The notes beneath the pieces were generated by a model, which saw only the letters and a list, made by a program, of their open reading frames with translations, searched no databases and was not told the DNA's origin. A DNA stretch of 64,000 nt from Methylobacter tundripaludum SV96 (lineage in GTDB: Bacteria; Pseudomonadota; Gammaproteobacteria; Methylococcales; Methylomonadaceae): positions 2,871,257 to 2,935,256 of the forward strand of contig NZ_JH109152.1 in the NCBI RefSeq assembly GCF_000190755.2, in the 5' to 3' direction. The translations under genes were made by a program, and so were the position numbers. Below are positions 17,708 through 26,880 of this stretch, piece after piece (position 1 is the first letter of the stretch; each line of letters begins with the position of its first letter).

Positions 17708-17794
17708 GCCTCGGTGGCGAAATTGGTAGACGCAAGGGACTTAAAATCCCTCGTTCGTAAGGACGTGCCGGTTCGACTCCGGCCCGAGGCACCA
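17708..17794 (+). tRNA. tRNA-Leu (anticodon UAA)
   Basis: An 87-nt type II tRNA. The acceptor stem GCCTCGG pairs with CCGAGGC, followed by ACCA with the CCA encoded. The D arm contains GGTAGACGC, the anticodon stem-loop is AGGGA-CTTAAAA-TCCCT with TAA at 17742-17744, the long variable arm is CGTTCGTAAGGACG, and the T arm is GCCGGTTCGACTCCGGC. These features define a leucine tRNA reading UUA codons. No integrated element is attached to its 3' end. Confidence 0.97.
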
Positions 17795-17799
17795 TAAAA

Positions 17800-17834
17800 A
17801 TCAAGGGCTTAGTCAATCTGACAAGCTCTTTTTT
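17800..17834 (+). terminator. Probable terminator of tRNA-Leu
   Basis: AAGGGCTT (17803-17810) pairs with AAGCTCTT, with one G-T pair, and is followed by TTTTTT. It lies within 10 nt of the tRNA 3' end. Confidence 0.5.
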
Positions 17835-18438
17835 ATTGCCTGTCGTTTTCTATGCGGCATTGGCCGGGCAGCTCAAAGTAAAAATCCACCTATAAGAAGC
17901 TGTTTTAGCCGCGTAAACGTCTTTTCCGGCTATCGTCGTTATTTAAGTATCTGATGCTCGCCGCCGTCTGTATCTGTAATAAGCCCGATCCGCTAATCTG
18001 TACTGCCTATCCATGCAGTCTATTGAAAAATCCGAGATGAGCTCGGCGTTTAATATCTTTAGATAAAGAATCCATGCTTCCATTGTTAATTTTCTAAGCA
18101 TCATTTTATCCCTCAATCTAAGCCGAAAATGGCGCAATAAATCGCTTTAGTTGAATGAAAATTCAAATCTAACGCGCATAAACCTAAAACAAAGTTAGTT
18201 TTGGATAGGTTTCTGTAGGATAGAGAGTTCAATTTTTTCAATCAATAGGTGCTATTACCTATCGGGTGATCGTGGTGTTGCGTTGGGAGCATATTGTAAG
18301 GTTGCTGGGAGTGACTTTGCATTCGGCAGGTAATGTTGTGTCCTTTGCTACTGTAAAGGTAAAATTTAGGCGATGCAGTTTGAAATAATTGGGGGTAGAG
18401 AGTATCTGATGATGGAAAATGCCGGGTTACGTCATCTA
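17835..18438. other. 604-bp stretch without a supported gene
   Basis: Short frames occur on the minus strand at 17943-18137 and 18242-18442, but neither has a convincing ribosome site, family resemblance or codon pattern. The DNA is AT-richer than its flanks. No palindrome, tRNA or clear promoter was recognised. It may be decayed sequence next to the toxin-like remnant at 18439-18633. Confidence 0.5.
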
Positions 18439-18633
18439 TCATTCATCGAGTCGCTGGAGGTCTCGATAAAAATTTTCGTGTGAGCCGAAAGTTAGCAGCT
18501 TCAGGTTGTCTTCGTCGAGGGGGCGGTAAGCCTGTAGGTAGGTTCGATAGGCGAAACTTGTAAACGCGCACACCGGACAAGTCTCCAGCCTTCGCTCTTC
18601 ATCGATTTCAGGATCAGCGCTAATTGCGCGCAC
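18439..18633 (-). CDS. Small protein of 64 residues, possibly a RelE/HigB-type remnant
   Basis: The frame overlaps the lnt 3' end by 14 nt and ends at 18439. It contains a CPVC pair and a C-terminal segment, LKLLTFGSHENFYRDLQR, that resembles the closing strand of RelE/ParE-type toxins (a xxxHxxFYRDL pattern). The N-terminal half is not typical of those toxins. It may be a toxin fragment fused to lnt-derived sequence by chance, or an uncharacterised small protein. No partner antitoxin is visible. Confidence 0.35.
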   Translation of the reverse strand: MRAISADPEIDEERRLETCPVCAFTSFAYRTYLQAYRPLDEDNLKLLTFGSHENFYRDLQRLDE

Positions 18634-20212
18634 TGCGAGTGTCGTTATTACCTAATCGATTTACAACCCCGATCCCTAGCAACAAAACCAACGCCCCCCA
18701 CAATAAACCCGGCACCAGCCAGAACCAGTTTTGGTAGAAAGTGGCAGGCGGATTCTTCAAATAAGGCACTTCGTATAGGCCTGCCCAAGTCTGATGTATC
18801 GGCGAGCGTTCCAGGATTTCTCCCGATGCCAGCGATACCGTGGAAATGCCGGTGTTGGTGACGCGCAATACCGGACGGCGAAATTCCACGCCGCGCGCCA
18901 AAGTCATGTACATGTGTTGGTAGGGTTCCTGCCATGCGCCGTACCAGGAGTCGTTGGTGACGTTGACGATGAACTGTGCGCCGAGTTCAGCCAGTGAGCG
19001 GGTGAATCCGGGGAACAGGCTTTCGTAACATATTTGCGCGCCCATTTTATAGCCGTTCCAGTGCAGTAAATCGGTCGGGCCGTGGCCTCTGGCAAAGTGG
19101 CCGGTGGGCGGCAGCCATTTGCGGATTTCGGGGAATAACTGTTCGCCGGGAATGTATTCGCCAAACGCCAGCAAGATCGATTTGCTGTAATGCGGCGGCA
19201 CTATCTCGCCGTCCTTATTCAGTACAAACAAGGAATTGGTAATCAGGCGGGATTCTTCCTCGACACTATATGCGCCGGTAATCAGCGGCAATTGTCGATC
19301 ATGGAGAAATTGCGCGAGCGCTACGGGGTAGGGATCGAATTTAAATTGCTCGCCCAGTAATGCCGGGAATGCGGTTTCAGGCCACATCGCGAAGTCGATT
19401 TTTGCGTCTTGATGGGTTTTGAGTGCGTTATCGGTCAGCGTGATATAGCGATTGAATATTTCCTTGCCGTAGCCTTTGCCTAATTCCGCGGCCAGTTTTT
19501 CCGCGTTTTCGATATAGGCCTGAATCATCAGCGTTTTAAACGACGCATCCGGTTGCGGCAGTCTGTTTTTAAGCCACAGGCCGCCGATATTCAGCAGGAT
19601 AAAGCCTGTCACGACAGTCGCCAGTATGATTTTACCGGCGTTCTGTTTGCGCTGTTCCCAGGCCATATAAAGCGGCAGGTTGCAAAGCAGTGTCGCGGCG
19701 CTGAGTCCGCTAAAGCCGATTACTTCCGCCCAATGGTAAACGGGAATATTTGCGCCATACCAGGAATAGCCGAAGTTCCAGTCGAACAGGGTCAGCGAGT
19801 AGGCTTCGCAGAGAATAGTGATCAGCGCCATCAGCCACAGCGAAAGCCGTTTTGACCACTGGAATTTGTTTCGCCCCCAAAACCACAATACACCGGCCAA
19901 CGGCACAAACAGGTGGGCTATTAAGCCATAAACCAACATGCCGATAACCGCTACAGGCCAGTCCAGATGGGCAAATTCATGTAACAGGTAAGTGACCCAG
20001 TTAAAGCCGATCAGCGTGAACACGAAAGAGGTGATCATGCCGCCGAGAAAAACGTTTTTTAGGCGGGTTTGCTGATTCCAGAAAATCCATAATGGAATGA
20101 AACAGAATAACGAAGCCCAGGGCGGGAAGGGGATGTAACTGGTACCGATTAGGACGCCGGATAGGATGGGCAGTAGCCAGGGCTTTAGGTTGCCGGGTGT
20201 AGCGCTGTTCAT
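18620..20212 (-). CDS. lnt: Apolipoprotein N-acyltransferase
   Basis: An inner-membrane enzyme that adds the third acyl chain to lipoproteins, 530 residues when started at the ATG at 20212 (MNSATPGNLKPW); the longer frame to 20317 lies in repeat sequence. About six hydrophobic segments fill the first ~220 residues. The nitrilase-fold periplasmic domain follows with the catalytic Glu in MWPETAFPALL, the Lys in the YSKSILLAFGEYIPGE region, and the Cys in GAQICYESLFPG. A last transmembrane helix lies near the C-terminus. Lipoproteins in this window (Slp, LptE, BamB, PilW) are its expected substrates. The neighbour in many relatives is a CorC/YbeX gene, absent here. Confidence 0.95.
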   Translation of the reverse strand: MNSATPGNLKPWLLPILSGVLIGTSYIPFPPWASLFCFIPLWIFWNQQTRLKNVFLGGMITSFVFTLIGFNWVTYLLHEFAHLDWPVAVIGMLVYGLIAHLFVPLAGVLWFWGRNKFQWSKRLSLWLMALITILCEAYSLTLFDWNFGYSWYGANIPVYHWAEVIGFSGLSAATLLCNLPLYMAWEQRKQNAGKIILATVVTGFILLNIGGLWLKNRLPQPDASFKTLMIQAYIENAEKLAAELGKGYGKEIFNRYITLTDNALKTHQDAKIDFAMWPETAFPALLGEQFKFDPYPVALAQFLHDRQLPLITGAYSVEEESRLITNSLFVLNKDGEIVPPHYSKSILLAFGEYIPGEQLFPEIRKWLPPTGHFARGHGPTDLLHWNGYKMGAQICYESLFPGFTRSLAELGAQFIVNVTNDSWYGAWQEPYQHMYMTLARGVEFRRPVLRVTNTGISTVSLASGEILERSPIHQTWAGLYEVPYLKNPPATFYQNWFWLVPGLLWGALVLLLGIGVVNRLGNNDTRSARN

Positions 20213-20224
20213 AGTGTTAAGGGT

Positions 20225-20395
20225 TGTGGTGTGATTGTGCGGGGGAAGGCGCTGGTTTCCAGTTTCGTGAGACGGGAAGCTGGAGCTTGGGAGTAAGCCC
20301 AAACCGGCAATTTTCATTTTTCCGCCTAATCTGCTTTCCTCATCGCTGGAGCGGTACTGGATGCATTCCCACGCCGGAGCGCGGGAACGATGAAT
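20225..20395. repeat. Palindromic repeat fragments upstream of lnt
   Basis: Contains the words 'gtttcgtgagacgggaagctggagcttggga' (broken form of the 4310-4350 repeat) and 'cattcccacgccggagcgcgggaacg', a hairpin-forming sequence related to 4425-4450. No coding sequence is supported. Confidence 0.55.
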
Positions 20396-20406
20396 GCGTT
20401 TACAAC

Positions 20407-21189
20407 TTAACTGCCATGAATCTCTGCATGTAACGCGCGGTATTCGTCAGTCAGTTTATGATTGGGAACATAATGCACCAGCGGTTTTGATTCTGAGTGC
20501 GACTCCCTGACTTTGACCGATGGCGAGATCATTGCGGCCAATACCGGCAGCCCTTCGGCAATAAGCTCTTCGACTATCTGACGGGGCATATTGGCTTGTT
20601 TTTGATATTGGTTGACGATGATGCCTTCAACTTCAAGATTCTGGTTGTGGTCGGCTTTGACTTCCGCCACCACCTGCATCAGTGAATACAGGGCTTCTCT
20701 GGCAAAGGTATCGCAATCGAAAGGAATCAGGCATTTTTCGGCCGCGATTAACGCGGACTGGCTGTAGAAGTTCAGGATCGGCGGCGTGTCCATATAGATC
20801 TCGTCAAAGCCTTCGAGCTTTTCCAGTGCTTCTTTTAATTTGAAGATTTTCATCCGCGATTCCAAGCGGCTTTGCAACGGTTCAAGCTCGGGGTGGGATG
20901 GAATCACAAACAGGTTGGGGAACGGCGTCTCATGTATGGCGCTTTCAAGACCTGACCCGGATGAACCGCCGCCAAACAGGGACAAGCTCAGGGTATCTTT
21001 AAAGAAGTGGGCAATGGTTTTGTCGCTATCGCTGACTTTATTGCCGAGCAGGTATTGCGTTGAATTGCCCTGAACATCGAGATCGATAACTAATGTACGC
21101 TTGCCTTCAACAGCACTGATGGCGGCTAAATTGCACGTAATAGTAGATTTGCCGACGCCGCCTTTCTGGTTGAAAATGACTCTGCGCAT
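20407..21189 (-). CDS. ParA-family ATPase
   Basis: A 260-residue deviant Walker A ATPase. The P-loop KGGVGKST is at residues 9-16 (Lys9 is the signature lysine), Walker A' is TLVIDLDVQGN, and the switch region is IYMDTPPILNFYSQSALIA. It lacks the N-terminal DNA-binding extension of plasmid ParA, so it belongs to the small chromosomal or MipZ/ParA-like orphans. No parB is adjacent. It may position a cellular cargo or assist the neighbouring cell-envelope functions; the actual cargo is unknown. It is monocistronic between lnt and the ybeL-like gene. Confidence 0.88.
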   Translation of the reverse strand: MRRVIFNQKGGVGKSTITCNLAAISAVEGKRTLVIDLDVQGNSTQYLLGNKVSDSDKTIAHFFKDTLSLSLFGGGSSGSGLESAIHETPFPNLFVIPSHPELEPLQSRLESRMKIFKLKEALEKLEGFDEIYMDTPPILNFYSQSALIAAEKCLIPFDCDTFAREALYSLMQVVAEVKADHNQNLEVEGIIVNQYQKQANMPRQIVEELIAEGLPVLAAMISPSVKVRESHSESKPLVHYVPNHKLTDEYRALHAEIHGS

Positions 21190-21247
21190 GTTATCCCCGT
21201 TAAATCAAATAGTTGAAAGTCGCATTATAAGGCTTGGACCGGTAATA

Positions 21248-21733
21248 TCAAATGCGGATAAAGGTTTTGCCATGACATTTCGGGCATTCAGGGATTTCGC
21301 TCGGTGTTTTAAAAGCAATTTCCTTGCCGCAGTCGTCACAGATAAAAGTGCCCGGCACGGTAATGTCGCCGGTGTGATAGGTGTGTGCTTTTGCCAATTC
21401 TTCCAGTTTTGCCAGTTCCAGGCGAGTTTTATCGGCAACGCTCAAAAAAGCGTCCAGCGCGAAATTTTCAATCAGCTCAACATCGAACTTAAACCATTCA
21501 GACAACGAGTCCTTATCTTCCTCGGTTGATAAACCCTGAGCCGCATGTTCAACGTCGCGTTTAACATACTCTGAAACTCTGTCCAGTTCATCGCTGGTCA
21601 AATCGCTGTCTTTTCTGGTTTTTTCTTTTGAAATTTCCAGCGCTTCGGCAAACGAATGCAGCGTATCTTCCATGGTTTCATGGAGATGCTTCATAAAATC
21701 GGTATAGGCGGTGACAAGTTTGTTTTTATTCAT
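21248..21733 (-). CDS. YbeL-like zinc-ribbon protein (DUF1451)
   Basis: A 161-residue soluble protein starting at the ATG at 21733, with AGGAG upstream. The N-terminal ~110 residues are helical and charged (YTDFMKHLHETMEDTLHSFAEALEISKEK). The C-terminus is a zinc ribbon with two CxxC pairs (FICDDCGKEI and ECPKCHGKTF). This matches the DUF1451/YbeL family. In E. coli ybeL is next to leuS; here it is divergent from leuS with about 85 bp between starts, supporting the assignment. Its biochemical role is not established. Confidence 0.88.
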   Translation of the reverse strand: MNKNKLVTAYTDFMKHLHETMEDTLHSFAEALEISKEKTRKDSDLTSDELDRVSEYVKRDVEHAAQGLSTEEDKDSLSEWFKFDVELIENFALDAFLSVADKTRLELAKLEELAKAHTYHTGDITVPGTFICDDCGKEIAFKTPSEIPECPKCHGKTFIRI

Positions 21734-21817
21734 GGGGTTCAACTCCTGAAAATGACGCTTTAGATTTAAGCAACTGTACGGTATTCTAACGCTTTTGACT
21801 GGTAAAAGACGAGAAGG

Positions 21818-24316
21818 ATGCAAGAAAATTATAAGCCGTTGGCAATCGAGCAAGAAGTACAGGCCGCCTGGGACGCTTCGGGCGTGTTTAATGTGTCTGA
21901 ATCGTCAACACAAGATAAATATTATTGTTTGTCCATGTTCCCTTACCCCAGCGGCAAGCTGCACATGGGGCATGTCCGCAACTATACCATTGGCGACGTC
22001 ATCAGCCGCTATCAGCGCATGTTGGGCAAGAATGTGTTGCAGCCTATGGGCTGGGACGCATTCGGCCTGCCGGCGGAAAATGCCGCGATGCAGCACGGCG
22101 TACATCCGGCCGATTGGACCTACAGCAACATCGACTATATGCGCGACCAGCTCAAACGGCTGGGTTTCGGCTATGACTGGAATCGCGAATTAGCTACGTG
22201 CGATCCCTCTTATTATAAGTGGGAGCAATGGTTCTTCCTCAAGTTGCTGGAAAAAGGCCTGGTTTATAAAAAAACCGCGCCAGTCAACTGGTGCCCGCAT
22301 GACATGACCGTTCTGGCTAACGAGCAGGTTATCGATGGCTGCTGCTGGCGTTGCGATACCCAAGTCGAACGTAAAGAAATCGCCCAGTGGTTTTTAAAAA
22401 TCACCGCCTATGCAGATGAATTGCTCGCCTCGCTGGAAACCCTGGACGGCTGGCCGGAACAGGTCAAAACCATGCAGGCCAACTGGATAGGGCGCTCCGA
22501 AGGTGTGGAAATGAGTTTTCCGGTGCCTGAGGCGGATCAGCCTTTGAGCATCTATACCACGCGTCCCGACACGCTGATGGGCGTGACTTATCTTGCTGTG
22601 GCGGCGGAACATCCTCTGGCGTTGAAAGCCGCAGAAACCAATGCTGAAATCAGCGCGTTTATCGATGACTGCAAGATGATGGAAACCTCGGAAGCGGCCA
22701 TGGAAACCATGGAAAAGCGCGGCATCGATTCCGGCATCAAAGCGGTTCATCCGATCACCGGAGAGCAAGTTCCGGTGTGGATTGCCAATTTTGTGTTGAT
22801 GGGTTACGGCACCGGCGCGGTGATGTCCGTTCCGGCTCATGATCAACGCGATTTCGAATTTGCGCTTAAGTACGGCATCGCCATCAAACAGGTGATTTTT
22901 GCCAAAGACGGCGGGGACGACGACTGCATGGATGCAGGAGGTAGAGCAATGCAGGGAGCGATTGCCGACGATTGTTCAGAGCAGGCTTACACCGTAAAGG
23001 GCGTGTTGAAAAACTCAGGCGCGTTTGACGGCTTGACCTCGGAACAGGCTTTTACGGCCATTTCAGAAGCGCTGGAAAAAGACGGCAAAGGCCAGCGGAA
23101 AACCAATTTCCGCCTGCGCGATTGGGGCGTTTCCCGTCAGCGTTACTGGGGCGCACCGATTCCGGTTATTTATTGCGACGACTGCGGCACGGTTCCGGTT
23201 CCCGAGCAGGATTTGCCGGTCGAACTGCCTAGAGACGTGGTGCTGGACGGCTCGCAATCTCCGCTGGTCGCTCATCCGACTTTCTCCCATACGACCTGTC
23301 CAACCTGCGGCAAAGCGGCGCGCCGGGAAACCGATACTTTCGATACTTTTATGGAGTCGTCCTGGTATTTTGCGCGCTTTGCAGGCAGCAATCCGGACAG
23401 CATGCTCGATGAAAGCGCTAAATACTGGTTGCCGGTCGATCATTATATCGGCGGCATCGAACACGCTATTTTGCATTTGCTGTATGCGCGGTTTTATACC
23501 AAGTTGCTGCGCGATGAAGGCTTGCTGGTTTGCGATGAGCCGTTCAAAAAGCTGTTGACTCAAGGCATGGTGCTCAAGGACGGCAGCAAAATGTCCAAAT
23601 CCAAGGGCAACACCGTTGATCCGCAAGGCCTGATCGACCAATACGGCGCCGATACCGTGCGTCTGTTTATCATGTTTGCAGCGCCGCCTGAGCAATCGCT
23701 GGAATGGTCCGACAGTGGCGTAGAGGGTGCGTTCAGGTTCCTGAAACGGCTTTGGAAGCAGGCTTATCAGCATTGTGAGGCGGGCGGTTCTACGGTGCCG
23801 CTGGATAAACAGGCATTAACCGAAGAGCAGCAGGGCGTCCGTCGCCAGCTGCATTTGGCTATCCAGAAAGTAACTGATGATTTCGGTAGGCGTTATACCT
23901 TTAATACCGTTATTGCGGCGAATATGGAGCTGATCAATACTTTATCCAAATTTGATGATGATTCCGACAACGGCAAGGCGGTTCGACATGAAGCATTGGA
24001 AGCCATTGTGCTGATGTTATCGCCGATAGTGCCGCATATCTGTCATCAATTGTGGCTGGATTTGGGGCATCAGCAGGCGGTGGTCAGCGCGTCATGGCCC
24101 GAGGTTGATACAACGGCTTTGGAGCAGGATACCCTGGAGCTGGTGTTACAGGTCAACGGCAAATTGCGCAGCAAGATGAAGGTGTCGGTCAATGCATCTA
24201 AAGATGAAATAGAGACTATGGCGCTGAGTGATGAGCATATCAAGCGCTTTATTGAAGACCAGCCGGTCAAAAAGGTGATCGTGGTGCCTAAGAAATTGGT
24301 CAATATTGTTGTTTAG
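21818..24316 (+). CDS. leuS: Leucyl-tRNA synthetase
   Basis: A class Ia aminoacyl-tRNA synthetase of 832 residues that charges tRNA-Leu. The HIGH signature reads KLHMGHVRN (residues 48-56), the KMSKS signature [12 protein letters not shown] begins at 591, and the editing (CP1) domain includes [23 protein letters not shown] zinc-type insert with CxxC pairs ([14 protein letters not shown] and [14 protein letters not shown]) is typical of bacterial LeuRS. The start is well fixed by [18 protein letters not shown] and an upstream GAGAAGGA. It leads the leuS-lptE-holA order conserved in gammaproteobacteria. Confidence 0.98.
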   Translation: MQENYKPLAIEQEVQAAWDASGVFNVSESSTQDKYYCLSMFPYPSGKLHMGHVRNYTIGDVISRYQRMLGKNVLQPMGWDAFGLPAENAAMQHGVHPADWTYSNIDYMRDQLKRLGFGYDWNRELATCDPSYYKWEQWFFLKLLEKGLVYKKTAPVNWCPHDMTVLANEQVIDGCCWRCDTQVERKEIAQWFLKITAYADELLASLETLDGWPEQVKTMQANWIGRSEGVEMSFPVPEADQPLSIYTTRPDTLMGVTYLAVAAEHPLALKAAETNAEISAFIDDCKMMETSEAAMETMEKRGIDSGIKAVHPITGEQVPVWIANFVLMGYGTGAVMSVPAHDQRDFEFALKYGIAIKQVIFAKDGGDDDCMDAGGRAMQGAIADDCSEQAYTVKGVLKNSGAFDGLTSEQAFTAISEALEKDGKGQRKTNFRLRDWGVSRQRYWGAPIPVIYCDDCGTVPVPEQDLPVELPRDVVLDGSQSPLVAHPTFSHTTCPTCGKAARRETDTFDTFMESSWYFARFAGSNPDSMLDESAKYWLPVDHYIGGIEHAILHLLYARFYTKLLRDEGLLVCDEPFKKLLTQGMVLKDGSKMSKSKGNTVDPQGLIDQYGADTVRLFIMFAAPPEQSLEWSDSGVEGAFRFLKRLWKQAYQHCEAGGSTVPLDKQALTEEQQGVRRQLHLAIQKVTDDFGRRYTFNTVIAANMELINTLSKFDDDSDNGKAVRHEALEAIVLMLSPIVPHICHQLWLDLGHQQAVVSASWPEVDTTALEQDTLELVLQVNGKLRSKMKVSVNASKDEIETMALSDEHIKRFIEDQPVKKVIVVPKKLVNIVV

Positions 24317-24350
24317 GTGAAAGACGAAGGGCGAAGGGCGAAAAAAAGCT
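24317..24350. repeat. Heptanucleotide GGCGAAA-type repeat, short tract after leuS
   Basis: Consecutive GAAAGAC, GAAGGGC and GAAGGGC units follow the leuS stop directly. It belongs to the same family as the tracts at 26045, 37677, 39089, 39867 and 42491. The usual inverse arm is replaced here by the TTTAGCC array downstream. Confidence 0.7.
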
Positions 24351-24379
24351 TGCATTTGGGTTTAAGGAGCGCTGCAATT

Positions 24380-24505
24380 TTTAGCCTTTAGCCTTTAGCC
24401 TTTAGCCTTTAGCCTTTAGCCTTTAGCCTTTAGCCTTTAGCCTTTAGCCTTTAGCCTTTAGCCTTTAGCCTTTAGCCTTTAGCCTTTAGCCTTTAGCCTT
24501 TAGCC
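24380..24505. repeat. Perfect tandem array, 18 copies of TTTAGCC
   Basis: Exactly 126 bp made of 18 uninterrupted 7-bp units (complement GGCTAAA), located in the 231-bp gap between leuS and lptE, 42 bp before the chosen lptE start. No unit carries a substitution. The unit differs by one base from the GGCGAAA units of the surrounding repeat family. Such arrays expand and contract by slipped replication, so copy number may vary between cells. Confidence 0.95.
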
Positions 24506-24547
24506 TTTTCAGTATCACCTGTGTTCTATTTATTTATGGGAGAGTGT

Positions 24548-25045
24548 GTGTTAACAAAAAAAGCAGTCATCTTTGTTGCTGCGTTGTTATTGAGCGCTTG
24601 CGGCTATCATTTGCGGGGCGCTTTTGAATTGCCTGCAAATATGAAAAATATTTATGTGGAGGGTGGATCAGGGCCGCTACGCGAACAATTCGGCCAGGTC
24701 ATGAAGACATCTTCCGGGCAGCTCGCCGATTCCCGCAAGGGGGCGGGTATTGTTATCAAGATCTTTAACGAAGATTTTAATCGGCGCGTGTTGTCGTTGA
24801 GTACCCGAGGCAAGTCTAACGAGTTTGAGCTTGTTTATCGCCTGGATTATGAGTTTGCTAATGCCAAAGATGCCCAGTTGATGGCGCGGCAGCCTGTTGA
24901 AGTCAGGCGCGAGTATTACAATGATCAGCAGTTTATGATTGCCAAAGATAACGAAGAAGCGGTAATACGTAATGAAATGTATCAACAGGTCGTGCAAACC
25001 ATTATTAACCGTGCCAGGGTCGTATTAGAGGCGGGCGCTAAATAA
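24548..25045 (+). CDS. lptE: LPS-assembly lipoprotein LptE
   Basis: Outer-membrane lipoprotein that plugs the LptD barrel and helps insert lipopolysaccharide. I choose the GTG at 24548, preceded by GGGAGAG at 6-12 nt, giving MLTKKAVIFVAALLLSACGYHLRG; this is a correct signal peptide with lipobox SAC and the diagnostic CGYHLRG mature start. The in-frame upstream extension to 24521 has no ribosome site. Length is 165 residues, normal for the family. The gene sits in the standard leuS-lptE-holA order, with holA starting 1 nt after its stop. The pure TTTAGCC array lies directly upstream. Confidence 0.93.
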   Translation: MLTKKAVIFVAALLLSACGYHLRGAFELPANMKNIYVEGGSGPLREQFGQVMKTSSGQLADSRKGAGIVIKIFNEDFNRRVLSLSTRGKSNEFELVYRLDYEFANAKDAQLMARQPVEVRREYYNDQQFMIAKDNEEAVIRNEMYQQVVQTIINRARVVLEAGAK

Positions 25046-25046
25046 C

Positions 25047-26060
25047 ATGCGGCTAAAGCCCGAACAGATAGCGGCGGCGTTGCAAAAGGGTTTGGCGCCG
25101 GTTTATTTTATTAGCGGCGACGAGCCGTTGCAGCTGGGCGAGATGGCTGATGCGGTCAGGGCCGCGGCGCGAAAGGAAGGTTATGATAGCCGCGAAGTTC
25201 TTGTTGCCGACTCTAGCTTTTCATGGAATGAATTAACGGAGTCGGCAGGTTCGCTATCTATTTTCGCCGATAAAAAAATCATCGATTTAAGATTGCCCTC
25301 CGGTACGCCGGGCGCGGATGGCTCAAAGGCTTTAATCGCCTATTGCGAACGCTTGCCGGAAGATACGCTGTTACTGATCACCGCAGCAAAGATGGCCGGT
25401 GCTTCATTAAAAGCGCGCTGGTTTCAGGCTTTGGATAAGGTCGGTTGTGTTGTTCAGGTCTGGCCGTTAGAAGGTCAAGACTTGATTCGCTGGTTGCAGC
25501 AAAGAATGCAGCGGCGGGGGCTGCAGGCTGAAACGGAAGGTATAAAGATATTGGCTTCCAGGATTGAGGGTAATCTGTTGGCGGCCGCTCAGGAAATAGA
25601 AAAACTGTATGTGTTATACGGTGAAGGTCGCCTCAGCAATCAGCAGATTTCCGATGCGGTGGCGGACAGTTCCAGATTCGATGTGTTTAAGCTGATGGAT
25701 AGCGTACTGGCGGCCAGAGTAGGGCGGATTTTCAAGATCTTGTCCGGCTTGCAGGCGGAAGGCGTTGCGGCCCCGGTGGTGTTATGGGCTTTGACGCGGG
25801 AAGCTCGGGTGTTAATCAGGATTAAGCAGGCGCTGGCTCAAGGGCAAAATAGGGCGGTGGTCTTTAAAAACAACCAGATTTGGGACAAGCGCCAGCAGTT
25901 GGTTAGCGATGCGTTGAACAGATTGGGCGACAGCGATCTCAATAGTATCCTTACCTTGAGTGCAAAGGCGGATCGGCAGATTAAAGGGCAGCAGCAAGGG
26001 GAGCCCTGGGAAACGTTGTTGGCTGTTTGCCTGATGTTTGCGATAAAGGCGAAAGGTTAA
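25047..26060 (+). CDS. holA: DNA polymerase III delta subunit (clamp loader)
   Basis: A 337-residue clamp-loader subunit that opens the beta clamp. Signatures are the N-terminal PVYFISGDEPLQLGEMADAVRAAA, SLSIFADKKIIDLRLPSGTPG, the EGNLLAAAQEIEKLYVLYG region and the C-terminal ALTREARVLIRIKQAL. It begins 1 nt after the lptE stop, so the two are cotranscribed and probably coupled. The last residues, AIKAKG, are encoded by heptanucleotide repeat sequence (AAGGCGAAAGGT) continuous with the repeat that follows, so the natural C-terminus may have been changed by repeat insertion. Confidence 0.95.
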   Translation: MRLKPEQIAAALQKGLAPVYFISGDEPLQLGEMADAVRAAARKEGYDSREVLVADSSFSWNELTESAGSLSIFADKKIIDLRLPSGTPGADGSKALIAYCERLPEDTLLLITAAKMAGASLKARWFQALDKVGCVVQVWPLEGQDLIRWLQQRMQRRGLQAETEGIKILASRIEGNLLAAAQEIEKLYVLYGEGRLSNQQISDAVADSSRFDVFKLMDSVLAARVGRIFKILSGLQAEGVAAPVVLWALTREARVLIRIKQALAQGQNRAVVFKNNQIWDKRQQLVSDALNRLGDSDLNSILTLSAKADRQIKGQQQGEPWETLLAVCLMFAIKAKG

Positions 26061-26158
26061 AGGCGAAGGGCGAAGGGCGAAGGGCGAAAAATTGAAATAT
26101 CCCTTGAACTTAAAGGCAAGCTTTTTTTTGCCTTTCGCCCTTTGCCTTTCGTCTTTTT
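26045..26158. repeat. Heptanucleotide repeat with inverted arms after holA
   Basis: The left arm has AAGGCGAAAGG followed by four GGCGAAG-type units; the right arm is the inverse (GCCTTTCGCCCTTTGCCTTTCGTC) ending in a T tract. The arms can fold into a long imperfect hairpin between convergent genes, suited to bidirectional termination. It overlaps the last codons of holA. Confidence 0.8.
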
Positions 26159-26184
26159 TATCCCTTTCTAACTGCTGAACATAA

Positions 26185-26871
26185 TCACGGCAAATACAGT
26201 TTAAATCTGGCCCCGCCAAACTGACTATTATTGTCGGTCATAATAAAACCCCGTTTGTCACCTTTGATATGCAATTGTGCAATGGTCTCGGTAAAAAACA
26301 AACCCAATCCGGTGTTGCCGTTAGCCAGGTCAATCTGGGGGAGTTGTTTGTAATCGGACGATATAAGACTTTCCGGATAACCCTTGCCATCATCTTCGAT
26401 GCAAAAAACAATATAGTCATCTTCCTGGACGACAGAAAGCAGAACCTTGCTCTGACAATAGCGCTGCGCGTTATTGACCAGCGTACAGAGGGCATTGCTG
26501 ATCAGTGCGTTGTCGCAATAACAAAATAGCTCGTCATGGCATTCGGTAATCAGTTGAATGTTACTTAAGGATAATAGAGTAGATTGCTGGGCGACAACAT
26601 CCTCCAATATGTCGGCGGCGCTATGCTCGTCTATAGACAGGCTGAATTGGGATAAATCGATTTTATAGAGCGTCAATAACTGCATGAGGCAATTGTTCAT
26701 GCGATTGGTTTCAAATTCCAGTTGCCTGAATTCAGTAGGTTTCGGGTCCTGGTAGACAGTTTCCAGTTGGCTGAGGAGCGCCCGAAGAGCTGTCAATGAG
26801 TTCTTTATGTCATGCACTGAAGAGGCCAGGATGGCGGGAAAACCGATTGAAAGTATATGAGTATTGGTCAT
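26185..26871 (-). CDS. Soluble sensor histidine kinase
   Basis: A 228-residue kinase with no transmembrane segment. The phospho-acceptor region is SSVHDIKNSLTALRALLSQLE with His20. The ATP-binding domain has the N box LVNNAQRY, G1 box EDDGKGYPESL, and G2 box GNTGLGLFFTETIAQLH. It has no sensory domain of its own and starts 9 nt after the stop of the REC-TPR regulator gene, so both form an operon with the regulator first. It probably phosphorylates that regulator; the signal may come through a partner. Confidence 0.88.
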   Translation of the reverse strand: MTNTHILSIGFPAILASSVHDIKNSLTALRALLSQLETVYQDPKPTEFRQLEFETNRMNNCLMQLLTLYKIDLSQFSLSIDEHSAADILEDVVAQQSTLLSLSNIQLITECHDELFCYCDNALISNALCTLVNNAQRYCQSKVLLSVVQEDDYIVFCIEDDGKGYPESLISSDYKQLPQIDLANGNTGLGLFFTETIAQLHIKGDKRGFIMTDNNSQFGGARFKLYLP

Positions 26872-26880
26872 CTGGGCGGG

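Noticed and set aside
17708-18240. Integrated element using tRNA-Leu as attachment site
   Set aside because: No integrase or repeated tRNA 3' end was found downstream of the tRNA.
18242-18442. 66-codon minus-strand frame next to the RelE-like remnant
   Set aside because: No ribosome site, no recognisable motif and atypical composition; not enough to call a gene.
20407-21733. Plasmid-type partition locus
   Set aside because: The ParA-like gene has no ParB partner or centromere-like repeats, and the neighbour is a YbeL-like protein.
24380-24505. Possible CRISPR array
   Set aside because: The repeat unit is 7 bp with no spacers, so it is a simple tandem array and not a CRISPR.
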